45,381 bases of DNA from Planctomycetia bacterium (lineage in GTDB: Bacteria > Planctomycetota > UBA8108 > SXIK01). The stretch spans positions 1-45,381 of the forward strand of contig SXIK01000045.1 of assembly GCA_005772855.1 (NCBI GenBank). The letters run 5' to 3'. Shown here one piece after another: positions 16,901-25,279 of this stretch. The position numbers and the translations under genes were made by a program. The notes beneath the pieces were generated by a model, which was not told the origin of the DNA, did no database searches, and was given only the letters and a program-made list of their open reading frames with translations. The first letter of the stretch is position 1. Each line of letters begins with the position of its first letter.

Positions 16901-18121
16901 TTGGAGATTCAGATCGCGGTCACCGGCAGGGGGTTGACCACCTGCCTGGCTGAGGGCTGTGAGGAGAGCTGGCGAAGGATCCACTCGGGTCTTTCGAGCC
17001 TTGGGCAAATCACGCGGTTCGAGACGGGGGACTACCCGGTGTCGCTGGGAGGCGAGGCTCCTCCGCTCGAGGTGTCTCCACTCGACGGTTGCGAGGAGAT
17101 GCATCGGCTCGAACGTGCGTGCCAGGAAGCGTTTCAGGAGGCCTCCAGGCGCTTTGGGCTCCGGAGTCTCGAGGGACGCTCAGCGCTGGTCGTGGGGAGC
17201 AGCCTCGCTGGATCCTCCACAGGCGAGAGCTTTTTTCGTTCCTATCTCGAAGATGGACCGACTGGAGCCGACTACAGCCGGCTGGAAGACTACTACAGGG
17301 AGTCGCACCTCGAGTGCCTGGCCCGGCGCTTTGGGATCTGCGGGCCATCTTTCCTTGTTTCCAACGCGTGCGCTGCGGGCGGGAGCAGCCTCGCCCGGGG
17401 GGCGAGCCTTCTTCGTTCCGGCCGTGCTGATCGAGTGCTCTGTGCCGGCTATGATCCGCTCAGCATCTTCACCTTTGCGGGCTTCGGAAGCCTCATGGCC
17501 CTCACTCACACGACGGTGAGACCCTTCTCGAAGACGCGAGAAGGTATGCTTCTTGGCGATGGCTATGCGTGTGTCGTCCTCGAGCGAGCAGCGGACGTTC
17601 GCCGGCGCGGATTCGTCCCCGGGGCCTATCTCCTGGGTTACGGCGAGTCGACGGATGCCCATCACCTCACGCATCCGCACCCGGAGGGCAGTGGGGCCGT
17701 GTTGGCCATGCGTCGCGCGCTCGGTCTTGCTGGTCTTTCGCCGGCGGAGATCGGCTACGTTAACTGCCATGGCACGGCGACTCGGCCAAACGATTCCGCC
17801 GAGGGAAAAGCGCTGCGATCTGTCTTTGGCGACCGCCTCGCGACCCTTCCCGTGAGCTCCTCGAAGCCGTTTTTCGGTCACACGCTCGGCGGCGCGGGCA
17901 CCGTGGAAGCGGTGGTGACACTTCTCGCGCTCGAGCACCAATTCCTGCCGGCAACGCTGAATCTGGACGAGGTTGCTCCCGAGCTGGGTGACATGGACCT
18001 GGTGCCCGTGGGCCGTGACGCGTCCTTCGATACTGCGATGTCAAACAACTTTGGTTTCGGTGGGTCGAACGTGAGCCTCGTTTTCGGCCGATGCGCAGTG
18101 GAAGGAGGCGAGGAGGCTTGA
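16901..18121 (+). CDS. Beta-ketoacyl-ACP synthase (KS subunit, complete Cys-His-His triad)
   Basis: I place the start at a TTG (16901) preceded by GGAG at 16892-16895, giving 406 residues beginning with EIQIAVTGRGLTTC. The thiolase-fold condensing enzyme has the full triad: Cys157 in SNACAAGG, His290 in NCHGTATRPND and His327 in KPFFGHTLGGAG, plus NNFGFGGSN near the end. It should condense an acyl chain with malonyl-ACP. It shares a four-base TTGA overlap with the next gene, a catalytically dead KS homologue, which is the classic arrangement of KS and chain-length factor in type II polyketide systems. It diverges from the acyltransferase gene across an 88-base region. Confidence 0.85.
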   Translation: MEIQIAVTGRGLTTCLAEGCEESWRRIHSGLSSLGQITRFETGDYPVSLGGEAPPLEVSPLDGCEEMHRLERACQEAFQEASRRFGLRSLEGRSALVVGSSLAGSSTGESFFRSYLEDGPTGADYSRLEDYYRESHLECLARRFGICGPSFLVSNACAAGGSSLARGASLLRSGRADRVLCAGYDPLSIFTFAGFGSLMALTHTTVRPFSKTREGMLLGDGYACVVLERAADVRRRGFVPGAYLLGYGESTDAHHLTHPHPEGSGAVLAMRRALGLAGLSPAEIGYVNCHGTATRPNDSAEGKALRSVFGDRLATLPVSSSKPFFGHTLGGAGTVEAVVTLLALEHQFLPATLNLDEVAPELGDMDLVPVGRDASFDTAMSNNFGFGGSNVSLVFGRCAVEGGEEA

Positions 18122-19329
18122 GCCCGAAAGTCGTGGTCACGGGTCTCGGCATTGTGTCGCCCCTGGGCGTTGGCTCCGAGACGGTCCACTCGGCGCTGAT
18201 GTCGAGGGTGAGCGCCTCCCGGTCGAGCCCTGTCTCCGCCCGCGGAATCCCCGTGCCAGGGCTTGCTGCCACCGTGGGCGCTCTGGGGGAAAAAGTTGAG
18301 GAAATTGTCAGCCCGAAATACTTGAGAAGATTGCCGAGCGTATCGCGCTGGAGCCTCGGAGCCGCGGTGGACGCCTCCTCTCGCGCAGTCGTGCCCGCAG
18401 AGGCCGAGCCGTCAGGGCGAGACGAGACCGCCGTCATCCTGGGCACGAGCTTCGGCGCCTCGAGCTACCACTTCGAGTATTACGAAAAGCTCTTTCGCAA
18501 CGGGCTCAAGGATGCGAGCCCGCTCCTCTTTTCAGAGAGCGTCATGAACGCTCCCAGTGGGCACGTGGCGATTTACCTCAAGCTGCGTGGAGCAAGCCTC
18601 GCCCTTGTGGGCGGAGAGGAGGTCGGTCTGGGGGCCATCCTCGATGCCCACGATCGCCTCGCGCTTGGCGAATGCTCCACGGCCTACGCGGGAGGAGCCG
18701 AGGAGTACTGTGACTTCGTTCACGCCGCGTTGGCCGCAAGGGGTCGGATTTTTGCCGAGCCAGGCGAGGCCTACTGCGAGAGGTCGAAGGGCACAATTCT
18801 GTGCGAGGGGGCGGCGTTTCTCAGGCTCGAAATCGAGCGCCCGGGGAGGAGAACACTGGCTCGCCTCGTTGGCACAGCCATGGCGCGAAGCCTTCAGGGC
18901 ATTCGTGGCGCCAGAGAGTCGGTGGCGGACGCCGTTCGCGAGGCTCTCGAGCGCGCAAGCGTTGATCCAGGGTCGGTCGGGCTCGTCGTCACCTCGGCCT
19001 CGGGCGGCCTTCTCGATGGATGCGAGGCGAGAGGTATTGCCGCGGGGCTAAGTCTGAATCATCGTGCCGGGCCAGCGGTGCCGATTTGTGCGCCGATGAC
19101 AATTCTTGGTGAAGGTTTCGCCTTCACGTCGGCGGCGCAGGCGGTTATCGCGGTGCAACTGATTGCAGCCGGCTCCATTCCACCCTCTCGTGCCACTCCC
19201 GGTGCTGCCGAGCTGCCTCGGGGTTTACGCCTCGTGACCGAGCCCGAGAGGTTTGTCGGCACACACGTGTTGGTCGTTTCCACAAGCTGGCGCGGTAACG
19301 CGGTCGCGGCCCTTCTGGAACGTACTTGA
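18118..19329 (+). CDS. Chain-length-factor-like KS homologue (all three catalytic residues missing)
   Basis: The 403-residue protein is a KS by fold: VVVTGLGIVSPLGVGSE at the N-terminus and AVILGTSFGASS further on. By alignment to the Cys region, ALVGGEEVGLGAI puts Glu where Cys would be. The HGTGT segment reads TSASGGLLDGCEA and the final GH motif reads LGEGFAFTSAAQA, so neither His is present. It cannot be an ordinary condensing enzyme and fits the role of a chain-length factor that dimerises with the preceding KS. In actinomycete chain-length factors the Cys is usually Gln, so Glu is unusual. Its TTG start overlaps the KS stop. Confidence 0.75.
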   Translation: MSPKVVVTGLGIVSPLGVGSETVHSALMSRVSASRSSPVSARGIPVPGLAATVGALGEKVEEIVSPKYLRRLPSVSRWSLGAAVDASSRAVVPAEAEPSGRDETAVILGTSFGASSYHFEYYEKLFRNGLKDASPLLFSESVMNAPSGHVAIYLKLRGASLALVGGEEVGLGAILDAHDRLALGECSTAYAGGAEEYCDFVHAALAARGRIFAEPGEAYCERSKGTILCEGAAFLRLEIERPGRRTLARLVGTAMARSLQGIRGARESVADAVREALERASVDPGSVGLVVTSASGGLLDGCEARGIAAGLSLNHRAGPAVPICAPMTILGEGFAFTSAAQAVIAVQLIAAGSIPPSRATPGAAELPRGLRLVTEPERFVGTHVLVVSTSWRGNAVAALLERT

Positions 19330-19420
19330 GACAGATAGCTCGGCACGATTCTGAGAGTCGGCTGACCGGTCTTTTTGGGCGCTGGCCTTGTCACTCCCTC
19401 CGGTCGCGCGCTTCGTGCGA

Positions 19421-19489
19421 GCCTCCGGGCCCGGCTCTCGGGGCCGACCGCTTCGCGGTACCCGGCCCCTCCGAGCTCTGCACCGCTCC
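19421..19489. repeat. 69-base hairpin repeat, copy E
   Basis: This segment differs from 21952-22020 by one base in 69. It folds as a nested hairpin: outer arms GGGGCCG/CGGCCCC around an inner ACCGC/GCGGT stem with a TTC loop. Its left side (GCCTCCGGGCCCGGCTCTCG) resembles the middle of the long repeats A, C and D, so it is probably a module of the same family. It lies just downstream of the KS/CLF pair and abuts the broken DNA methylase fragment. Confidence 0.85.
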
Positions 19490-19673
19490 ATCCGTTGTGG
19501 CCAAGGTTGACCGTGCCGCCGCCGAAAACATCCAGCAGCATGCCGCCGGCGAAGGCTGCGTCCCACATCTCGATCACGGGATAGGGGGGCGAGGTCACGA
19601 CGCACGGGACCGATGCGACCGGGAATGCGTGCATATCCGCGGCGCCGTCGGCGATCACGCGGTGCATGGTCAT
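19490..19673 (-). pseudogene. Remnant of a DNA N6/N4-methyltransferase (N-terminal fragment)
   Basis: From an ATG at 19673 the minus frame reads HRVIADGAADMHAFP and then VVTSPPYPVIEMWD, which is the start and motif IV (TSPPY) of site-specific DNA methylases. After about 40 residues the similarity fades (GGMLLDVFGGG), and the frame then runs straight into the 69-base repeat. The rest of the enzyme, including the SAM-binding motif, is absent. This is a decayed fragment of a modification enzyme, not a working gene. Confidence 0.65.
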
Positions 19674-19779
19674 GCATGCGGAAGATGATGGATCAGTCAG
19701 GGCCCGCCATTATTGCACGAGCGCCGCTCTTGACGTCGAGCGGATCCTGGGTGAGTTTGATTGGAAGTTGGAGTGAGAT

Positions 19780-21355
19780 ATGCAGAGTCCAGCCTTCGCA
19801 ACAGCACTTTATTTTTCTCTCGCGTCCCTCGGCGTCTCCTGTGCCTTGCAAGTCAGCCCGGAGCTTGCACGCCACCACATCGTTTCGGTGGACGACGAAG
19901 GCAACGCCGTCGATCCTCTCACGCGGGAAAAGCTTCCCAGTAGAGGGAAGGACTACTTTGAGAAGATGCTCGACGAGGCGGACAGGGAGAACGATGCGCG
20001 GCAGCCGGCTCCGTCGGAGTGCGACGTCTGCCCACGGAGGGCCGCGGAGCACCCGAACGCGTCCCTGCTCCAAGATCCGCAGGATACTTGTCCATATCCA
20101 CGGAGGCTTGAACTCATCGATGGCTTCCCTGGAGGCCTCCGCACAGATGGCCGAACGAATGCTCGCGGAGCCCGACGCGTCGGACTGGTACTACCCGATC
20201 TTCATTACGTGGCCTTCAGACGGACTCTCGGCCTACTCCGAAAGGCTGTTCAAGCTTCGACAGGCCAAACACTCCCCGGCGATTGCGATTCCGACTTCTC
20301 CGTTTTTCCTTTTGCGCGATTTGCTCGTCGGCATCGTCGACATCCCGAGGAACTGGTCGAATCAGGGAGCAACCGACACGCAACTTGGGCTCAGGGTCGC
20401 GTTCGGCATCGATGTATTCCACCACTGGACCTACGTGGATCAAATTTACCAGGCATTCCCGCACAGCCTCGACGAAGTCAACGCGAAGAGCGTGACACTC
20501 GCGAAGGGGGACTACAACCGAGGCGTCCTCGCGCAGGCGAGCCGATTCCTGGCCTACTGGAGCCTCCTTCCTCTGAAGCTCGTGACCTCCTCCCTGGTCC
20601 TCGACGGCCTGGGAACAGGTGCGTGGGAAGTAATGCTCCACCGGGCGCAGAATTTGTTCCGGCCAGCCAAGGACTTCGAGCGCGCTGGACGTCAGGAGGA
20701 TCCGTTCAAGATCCGTGAAAAGCTCGAGGAGGGTGCGACAGGAGCCTTCGCCGAGCTCCTGCGAGCCTTGAACAGACGCAACCATCCGGATCCGCGCAAG
20801 GACAGGGCCGGCGCTCCCCCCGACGTGTGCTACCACATCGTCCTCGTCGGCCACAGCATGGGGGCAATCGTCATCAACGAAGCGCTTCGCAACTTTCAAA
20901 ACCTGCCCGTCACACGAATCGTCTACATGGCGCCCGCGTGCTCCATTCACGACGCCGAGCAGTGCGTTCTCCCTTTCATGGACCGAAACGCGGCCGTCCG
21001 GTTCCATCTCCTTACGCTGCACCCGGAGGCAGAGTCGGACGAATGGAACGCCTTCGACACGGTGCCTCGGGGCAGCCTACTGGAGTGGGTCGACAACTTT
21101 TTCACGTCACCCACCTCCCACTCCGAGCAGCGGCTTGGCAAGTGGATCAACATCCTTCAAGCGCTGCAGATTTTTGCGAAGAAGACGATTCGGGGGCGCG
21201 TGACGATCAAGGCCTTCGGCGTCGAAGGAAACTCCTTGCCTCAAACACACGGACAGTTCAATGAGTGCCCCTTCTGGGAGAAAGACTTCTGGAATCCGGA
21301 AGGACCGTTCCTCTATGTGTACAACGGCACGGGAAGGATCGTCCCGAAGCCGTGA
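19780..21355 (+). pseudogene. Frameshifted alpha/beta-hydrolase
   Basis: The gene starts at ATG 19780 with GGAG at 19770-19773 and a signal-like segment (FATALYFSLASLGVSCALQ). About 100 codons later, near 20060-20085, the coding frame shifts by one base; the second frame continues RILVHIHGGLNSS and on to the stop at 21353. The second part carries an HGG oxyanion-type motif and the nucleophile elbow GHSMG (in IVLVGHSMGAIVI) of a serine hydrolase. A further coding-like frame (FQYRHRLLRPQQMEAALREE) runs from about 21360 to a stop at 21546-21548, so a second frameshift may have removed the natural C-terminus. Either the gene is broken or the assembly has indel errors. Substrate unknown. Confidence 0.65.
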
Positions 21356-21598
21356 GGCGCTCGGAGGGATCCACAACATTGATGTCTTCCAGTACCGACA
21401 CCGCCTCCTTCGCCCCCAACAGATGGAAGCCGCACTTCGGGAGGAAATGATCTCATTCTTGAAGGCGCTTCTTGCCCGCAGAACGGAGGAAGAGAATGTC
21501 TTGCAAGCTGCTGCGGAGACTCTGTCCAAGATCGAGCAGGAGTCCTGAAAAAGTTGCCGCACTACGGCAAGGCTTCGACCGCATGGGCGCTGGCGGGA

Positions 21599-21950
21599 GC
21601 CCCTTTACACAGCCAAAGATTCTTTGGCCGGCGCCGAAGACCACCTCGAGCGTTTTCTCCTCCTCACTCCCGAGATTCACGGTGCGCGTCTTCATCGCCA
21701 TCTATCCTTTTTTCATCGCGCTCCTGTCGATGATGTTGAGTAGGTACTCGCCGGGCTTGAGCCCCTTGAATCGAAACTGGCCTTCATTGTCAGTTGCGGG
21801 GTGTTGGACCGGGTTATTGCCCAGCATCTGCACGATGACTCCGCTCTTGGCCTTGTCGCCTTCCAAGATCCTCCCGCCCACTGTTCCGCCCACTGCGCCG
21901 CCCCTGGAGAGCACGAGCGCCGGGACTTTCCAGACTTGGTCCTCTTGCAA
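21599..21950 (-). pseudogene. Carboxypeptidase-regulatory-like domain remnant with in-frame TAG
   Basis: The minus frame reads GGTVGGRILEGDKAKSGVIV, then GQFRFKGLKPGEYLLNI, the pattern of carboxypeptidase-regulatory-like beta-sandwich domains in large surface proteins. A TAG at 21702-21704 interrupts it, after which the same frame continues MAMKTRTVNLGSEEEKTLEV until about 21599. The 5' side is cut exactly where the 69-base repeat begins (21952) and no larger protein surrounds it. It is a fragment of a former exported or surface protein. Confidence 0.65.
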
Positions 21951-21951
21951 G

Positions 21952-22020
21952 GCCTCCGGGCCCGGCTCTCGGGGCCGACCGCTTCGCGGTACTCGGCCCC
22001 TCCGAGCTCTGCACCGCTCC
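21952..22020. repeat. 69-base hairpin repeat, second copy
   Basis: This is the same module as 19421-19489 in the same orientation, with a single C/T difference. It abuts the truncated regulatory-domain remnant on its left. On its right, 22021-22118 holds another stem-loop (GCGACCC/GGGTCGC) and then long repeat D begins, so 21952-22458 forms one composite block of hairpins. Confidence 0.85.
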
Positions 22021-22118
22021 CTGCTCGGTCGAACTCAGCCTCGGCGACCCCTCCAGGGTCGCGCTGTCGGGCTTCGCTTCGCGCCATCGCCTCGAAGATC
22101 CCCGGCCATCCTGTCCAC

Positions 22119-22458
22119 TTATACCGCACGCGGGCAGTGATGAGACGTTTTGCCGCCTGCGAAAGGCTGCAGCGGCTCGCGCCAGAGGCGCCCGGCGCCC
22201 ATCAGGCGCCGAGGAGGGGGTTTGCGGCGAGCTGACGGAGCCGCAAACGGCTCGGAGGGAGCCGGCGCCAGCGAGAGCTGGCGGCTCCCGAGAGCCTGGC
22301 CCGGAAGCGCACGCGCAGCGTGCGACCGGAGGGGCCGCGTGTCGCGGCCGACGTGGGGGAGGGTCCGCCTCCCCCACCAGCAGAAACGAGCAGCAGGCTT
22401 GAGATGGTCTTCCTCTGCCCATTCGGAATGTCTCATGTGTGGGCGCGCGAGGTATCAG
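22119..22458 (+). repeat. Modular hairpin repeat, copy D (with extra stem-loop, subtype 2 tail)
   Basis: The head TTATACCGCACGCGGGC and successive stems match A and C. After GGCGAGCTG an extra segment of about 45 bases is inserted (starting ACGGAGCCGCAAACGGCTC, itself an inverted repeat), showing that modules can be added. The tail (GAAACGAGCAGCAGG onward to GCGCGAGGTATCAG) is that of copy C. It lies upstream of the TPR/alpha-CTD gene, beyond a 250-base spacer. Confidence 0.85.
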
Positions 22459-22623
22459 ACCTGCCAGGGCGGAATTCCCTGCGATTGCGGGGGCAGGAAG
22501 TGGACCAAGCTCCCGAGTACATCGAGCAAGAATGCAAGGCAGCCGGATTTTTTCCCTCCTCTTTTGACCCCTCCAGGGGTGAGGGTGTTCTCACTGCCCG
22601 ACCACAAAACCAAGGGCTCGGTA

Positions 22624-22652
22624 TTGACATGCGCTCGCCGGAGACTTAGCTT
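22624..22652 (+). promoter_or_regulatory. Candidate sigma-70 promoter for the TPR/alpha-CTD gene
   Basis: A perfect TTGACA at 22624-22629 is followed after 17 bases by TAGCTT at 22647-22652, a weak -10 box. A TATAC-like sequence at 22665-22669 is an alternative. The start codon lies 57 bases downstream. The rest of 22459-22708 contains nothing else I recognise. Confidence 0.4.
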
Positions 22653-22708
22653 TACGCGCTTCTTTATACGCTAACGTCAGCTGTTCATCTCTGCTCTGGA
22701 GGCAATGC

Positions 22709-24064
22709 TTGGAAGTTACTAACACCCTCGATCTGACCGGCGTAAGGGACGTGCTTACGGAAGCGGGCTCCCTTGATCTCGACTTCGATATTCTTGGCAA
22801 GGTCGCGACCATCGCCGCATCTACCGAGAAGTCCCTCACCGAGGTGAGGGCGGTTCTGGCAGAGTGGGATTCTTTTTCAAAATCTTTGGAGAAGAACTCG
22901 GGAGTCCTGCAGGGGCTGTTATGGCTTCTTCTCGGAGACCTGGATACAGCGGAGGGGATTCTCAGGGCTGAGAAGCGTACCGAGTGGGGAGCTTACTATC
23001 TGGTGCGAATTCTTCTGTCAAAAAACCGGTTTGACGAAGCTTTCAAGGCTGCCGAGGACGCGCACGAGAAGTTCCCCGAAAACACTGCCTTGACGTGTCT
23101 GCTAATCGAGGCTGAGCTACGCCTTGGCAAGACGGAAGTGGCGGAAAAGGCCTTCCAGAAGCTCAAGAAGTCGCCGGAGGGGAGCGACAAGTACCATTAT
23201 TACTACCGCCTGTACCAGGAGAAGATGGGCGAGTACCCCGAGGCGATCGAGGAGTGCCGCCGTGCTGTGGCCAAGAACCCGCATTACGCGGAGGCGCACT
23301 TCCGTTTGGGTTATCTGCTGGATCTCTACGGCACCGAGGCTGATGAAGCGAATGAGGACGCTGTCTCTGCTTACGAGGCCTGCGTCAAGGTCACCCCGAT
23401 CCACACGAACGCCGTAATGAATCTGGGGCTCCTCTACGAGGACCGTGAGCGCTATCATGATGCCGTCAAGTGCTACGAGACGGTGCTTCGGCTCTACCCG
23501 AATCATGCACGGGCGAGGCTGTACTTGGAGGACGCACTCGCTTGCACTCGCATGTTCTACGACAAGGACATGGAGAAGAAGGCGGACCGGCAAAGCCAGG
23601 TGCTCAGGGTCCCCGTGTCAGATTTTGAGCTTTCGGTCAGGAGCCGCAACTGTCTTCAGAAGATGAACATCGATACGCTCGGCGATTTGATCATGAAGAC
23701 CGAGCAGGAACTCCTGAGCTACAAGAACTTCGGCGAGACCTCTCTCCTCGAGATCAAGGAGATGTTGACCCAGAAGGGGCTTCGGCTGGGCCAAGGCCTT
23801 GAGGACAAGGGGGGGGGAGACGTCCCCGCTGGTCGAAACCCTCTGGAGGCCACTACCAACCCGGAAACCCTGAGCAAGCCCATCGAGGATATGGAGTTTT
23901 CGGTTCGCAGTCGTCGGTGTATGGAGCGCCTGGGTGTCCGTACGGTGCGGGATCTGATCAACAAGACGGAAGTTGAACTCATGTCAGCGAAGAATTTCGG
24001 TATGACCTCGCTGAATGAAATCAAGCGTAAGCTCTCGGACGTGGGTCTGAGCCTTCGGTCGTAG
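22709..24064 (+). CDS. TPR protein with two RNA-polymerase alpha-CTD-like domains
   Basis: The 451-residue protein starts at TTG 22709, supported by GGAGG at 22698-22702; the nearby ATG at 22705 runs into a stop after five codons. Residues about 60-280 form TPR-type helical repeats ([20 protein letters not shown] and [20 protein letters not shown] are the clearest). Two copies of the helix-hairpin-helix fold of the RNA polymerase alpha C-terminal domain follow at about 300-360 and 390-451, each with an (F/L)SVRSRxC core and an NFGxTSLxEIK turn. True alpha subunits have one such domain and an unrelated N-terminal domain. The design suggests a protein that touches DNA or a transcription factor through the CTDs and another protein through the TPRs. 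It is followed 18 bases later by ruvA. Confidence 0.85.
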   Translation: MEVTNTLDLTGVRDVLTEAGSLDLDFDILGKVATIAASTEKSLTEVRAVLAEWDSFSKSLEKNSGVLQGLLWLLLGDLDTAEGILRAEKRTEWGAYYLVRILLSKNRFDEAFKAAEDAHEKFPENTALTCLLIEAELRLGKTEVAEKAFQKLKKSPEGSDKYHYYYRLYQEKMGEYPEAIEECRRAVAKNPHYAEAHFRLGYLLDLYGTEADEANEDAVSAYEACVKVTPIHTNAVMNLGLLYEDRERYHDAVKCYETVLRLYPNHARARLYLEDALACTRMFYDKDMEKKADRQSQVLRVPVSDFELSVRSRNCLQKMNIDTLGDLIMKTEQELLSYKNFGETSLLEIKEMLTQKGLRLGQGLEDKGGGDVPAGRNPLEATTNPETLSKPIEDMEFSVRSRRCMERLGVRTVRDLINKTEVELMSAKNFGMTSLNEIKRKLSDVGLSLRS

Positions 24065-24082
24065 CTGCTCGAGGCCTGCCCA

Positions 24083-24724
24083 GTGTACCACCACGTCCGG
24101 GGAGATTTGCGGGAGCTGACTCCCGCGAGCGCGGTGGTAGAGGCCGGGGGGATAGGTTTTGACGTGCGAATCCCCCTGTCAACCTTTGAGCGGCTAAGGG
24201 GGCAGACGCAAGCTTGTCTTTTCACGCATTATCATGTTCGGGAAGATGAGCATCGCATTTATGGGTTCGCGACCAAGGCGGAGCGAGACCTCTTTCGTTT
24301 GCTTATTTCGGTGACGGGCGTGGGGCCGACGATTGCAGTCCAGGCACTGAGTGCTCTCAGCCCTGCTGATGTTGCGGGTGCGATTTGCCAGGGGGACCTC
24401 AAGGTGTTGCAGAAGGTGAAGGGAGTGGGGAAGAAATTGGCGGAGCGGCTCGTGATCGAACTACGGGATCGCGTGGGTGGGCTGCTCGTAGTCCTTGGCG
24501 CCAGCCAGACCTTGATCGATGCGTCGCTTCTCGCAACGCCTCTTCGAGACCCTCTTCTGGGGCAACCCGCGGCCTCCGATGCGGTGCTTGCGCTGGTTAG
24601 CCTTGGATTTGACCGCAAACAGGCGGAAGATCGGGTCACTGCGAGGTTGAGGAGTTTGAATGCGGCCGGTGAGTCTCGGCTGGACGCCGAGACGCTGATC
24701 AAGGATTGTCTGCGCAGCGAATGA
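24083..24724 (+). CDS. ruvA: Holliday junction branch migration protein RuvA
   Basis: The 213-residue protein starts at a GTG (MYHHVRGDLRELTPASAVVE) and has the RuvA domain order: an OB-fold N-terminus, two helix-hairpin-helix motifs (LISVTGVGPTIAVQALSAL and LQKVKGVGKKLAERLVIELR) and a C-terminal domain III (SDAVLALVSLGFDRKQAEDRV) that contacts RuvB. It binds four-way junctions and loads RuvB during recombination and repair. No ruvB or ruvC is seen in the window. The 18-base distance from the TPR/alpha-CTD gene suggests co-transcription. Confidence 0.93.
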   Translation: MYHHVRGDLRELTPASAVVEAGGIGFDVRIPLSTFERLRGQTQACLFTHYHVREDEHRIYGFATKAERDLFRLLISVTGVGPTIAVQALSALSPADVAGAICQGDLKVLQKVKGVGKKLAERLVIELRDRVGGLLVVLGASQTLIDASLLATPLRDPLLGQPAASDAVLALVSLGFDRKQAEDRVTARLRSLNAAGESRLDAETLIKDCLRSE

Positions 24725-25279
24725 GCGCGCAAAGATCCCGAGATGCGCGACAGCGGTTGTTCAAAACGGGGATAGGTCGCGCTTTTCATCTTCAAAGTTG
24801 ACGGCTTCTTGCAACACCCGTAAGATAGCGTGCCTGGTTAGAAGTGATAGAGAAGCGCAGGCGAGTTGAAGTTGGCATTTTCGACGAGCTTCCCGATAAC
24901 TGCGGTCAGACCCCTCAACGTTTTGTCAGGAAACGTGGGTAGGACCACTCAGTATCCCGAGAGTTAGTTTCTGACTTCAGGCCAGTTCTGTGATCGTTTG
25001 CGTTAGCTTCCAGACTGATTGCCAGAATCAGTTGCTCACTGGATTGTTTGTCACCTGAGCCGCTTCTCCACGAGCCTCCGTTTTCCAATATGGGGTTTCC
25101 TGGGGCAACCGAGGCTTTTCGGACGACCAAGGCCGTTGACGACAGGTTAGCCGGCCGGGTTTGCGTTTCGCCGGCCTCTCTGGATACAGAATAGGAGCGA
25201 AGGGCCCAGGATTTGCCTTCATAATTGTCAAAGAGTCCTTGTTGACCTTGAAGAGTTTCAGTGATTCGAGTTTTCAACC
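24725..25279. other. 555-base intergenic region with a promoter and a short inverted repeat
   Basis: This relatively AT-richer gap follows ruvA. It contains a good promoter candidate at 24798-24826 and an inverted repeat GCCGGC/GCCGGC around 25151-25177 without a T-tract. A 120-codon frame on the minus strand (24915-25277) has no recognisable product or ribosome site and I do not call it. The region could encode a small RNA or a long leader of the next gene. Confidence 0.4.
24798..24826 (+). promoter_or_regulatory. Candidate sigma-70 promoter (long leader or small RNA)
   Basis: TTGACG at 24798-24803 and TAAGAT at 24821-24826 are spaced by exactly 17 bases. The next coding start on this strand is about 450 bases away, so transcription from here would give a long leader or a separate small RNA. 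Confidence 0.45.

Noticed and set aside
8270-19329. Ladderane biosynthesis cluster of anammox planctomycetes
   Set aside because: FabZ, ACP and KS-type genes recall it, but no radical SAM enzymes or phytoene-desaturase-like genes are present in the window.
544-22458. CRISPR array or integron attC array
   Set aside because: The repeats are long, few, in both orientations and kilobases apart, without regular spacers, cas genes or an integrase.
24915-25277. A 120-codon minus-strand frame in the gap after ruvA
   Set aside because: No ribosome site, no motif, unusual composition compared with genuine genes here.
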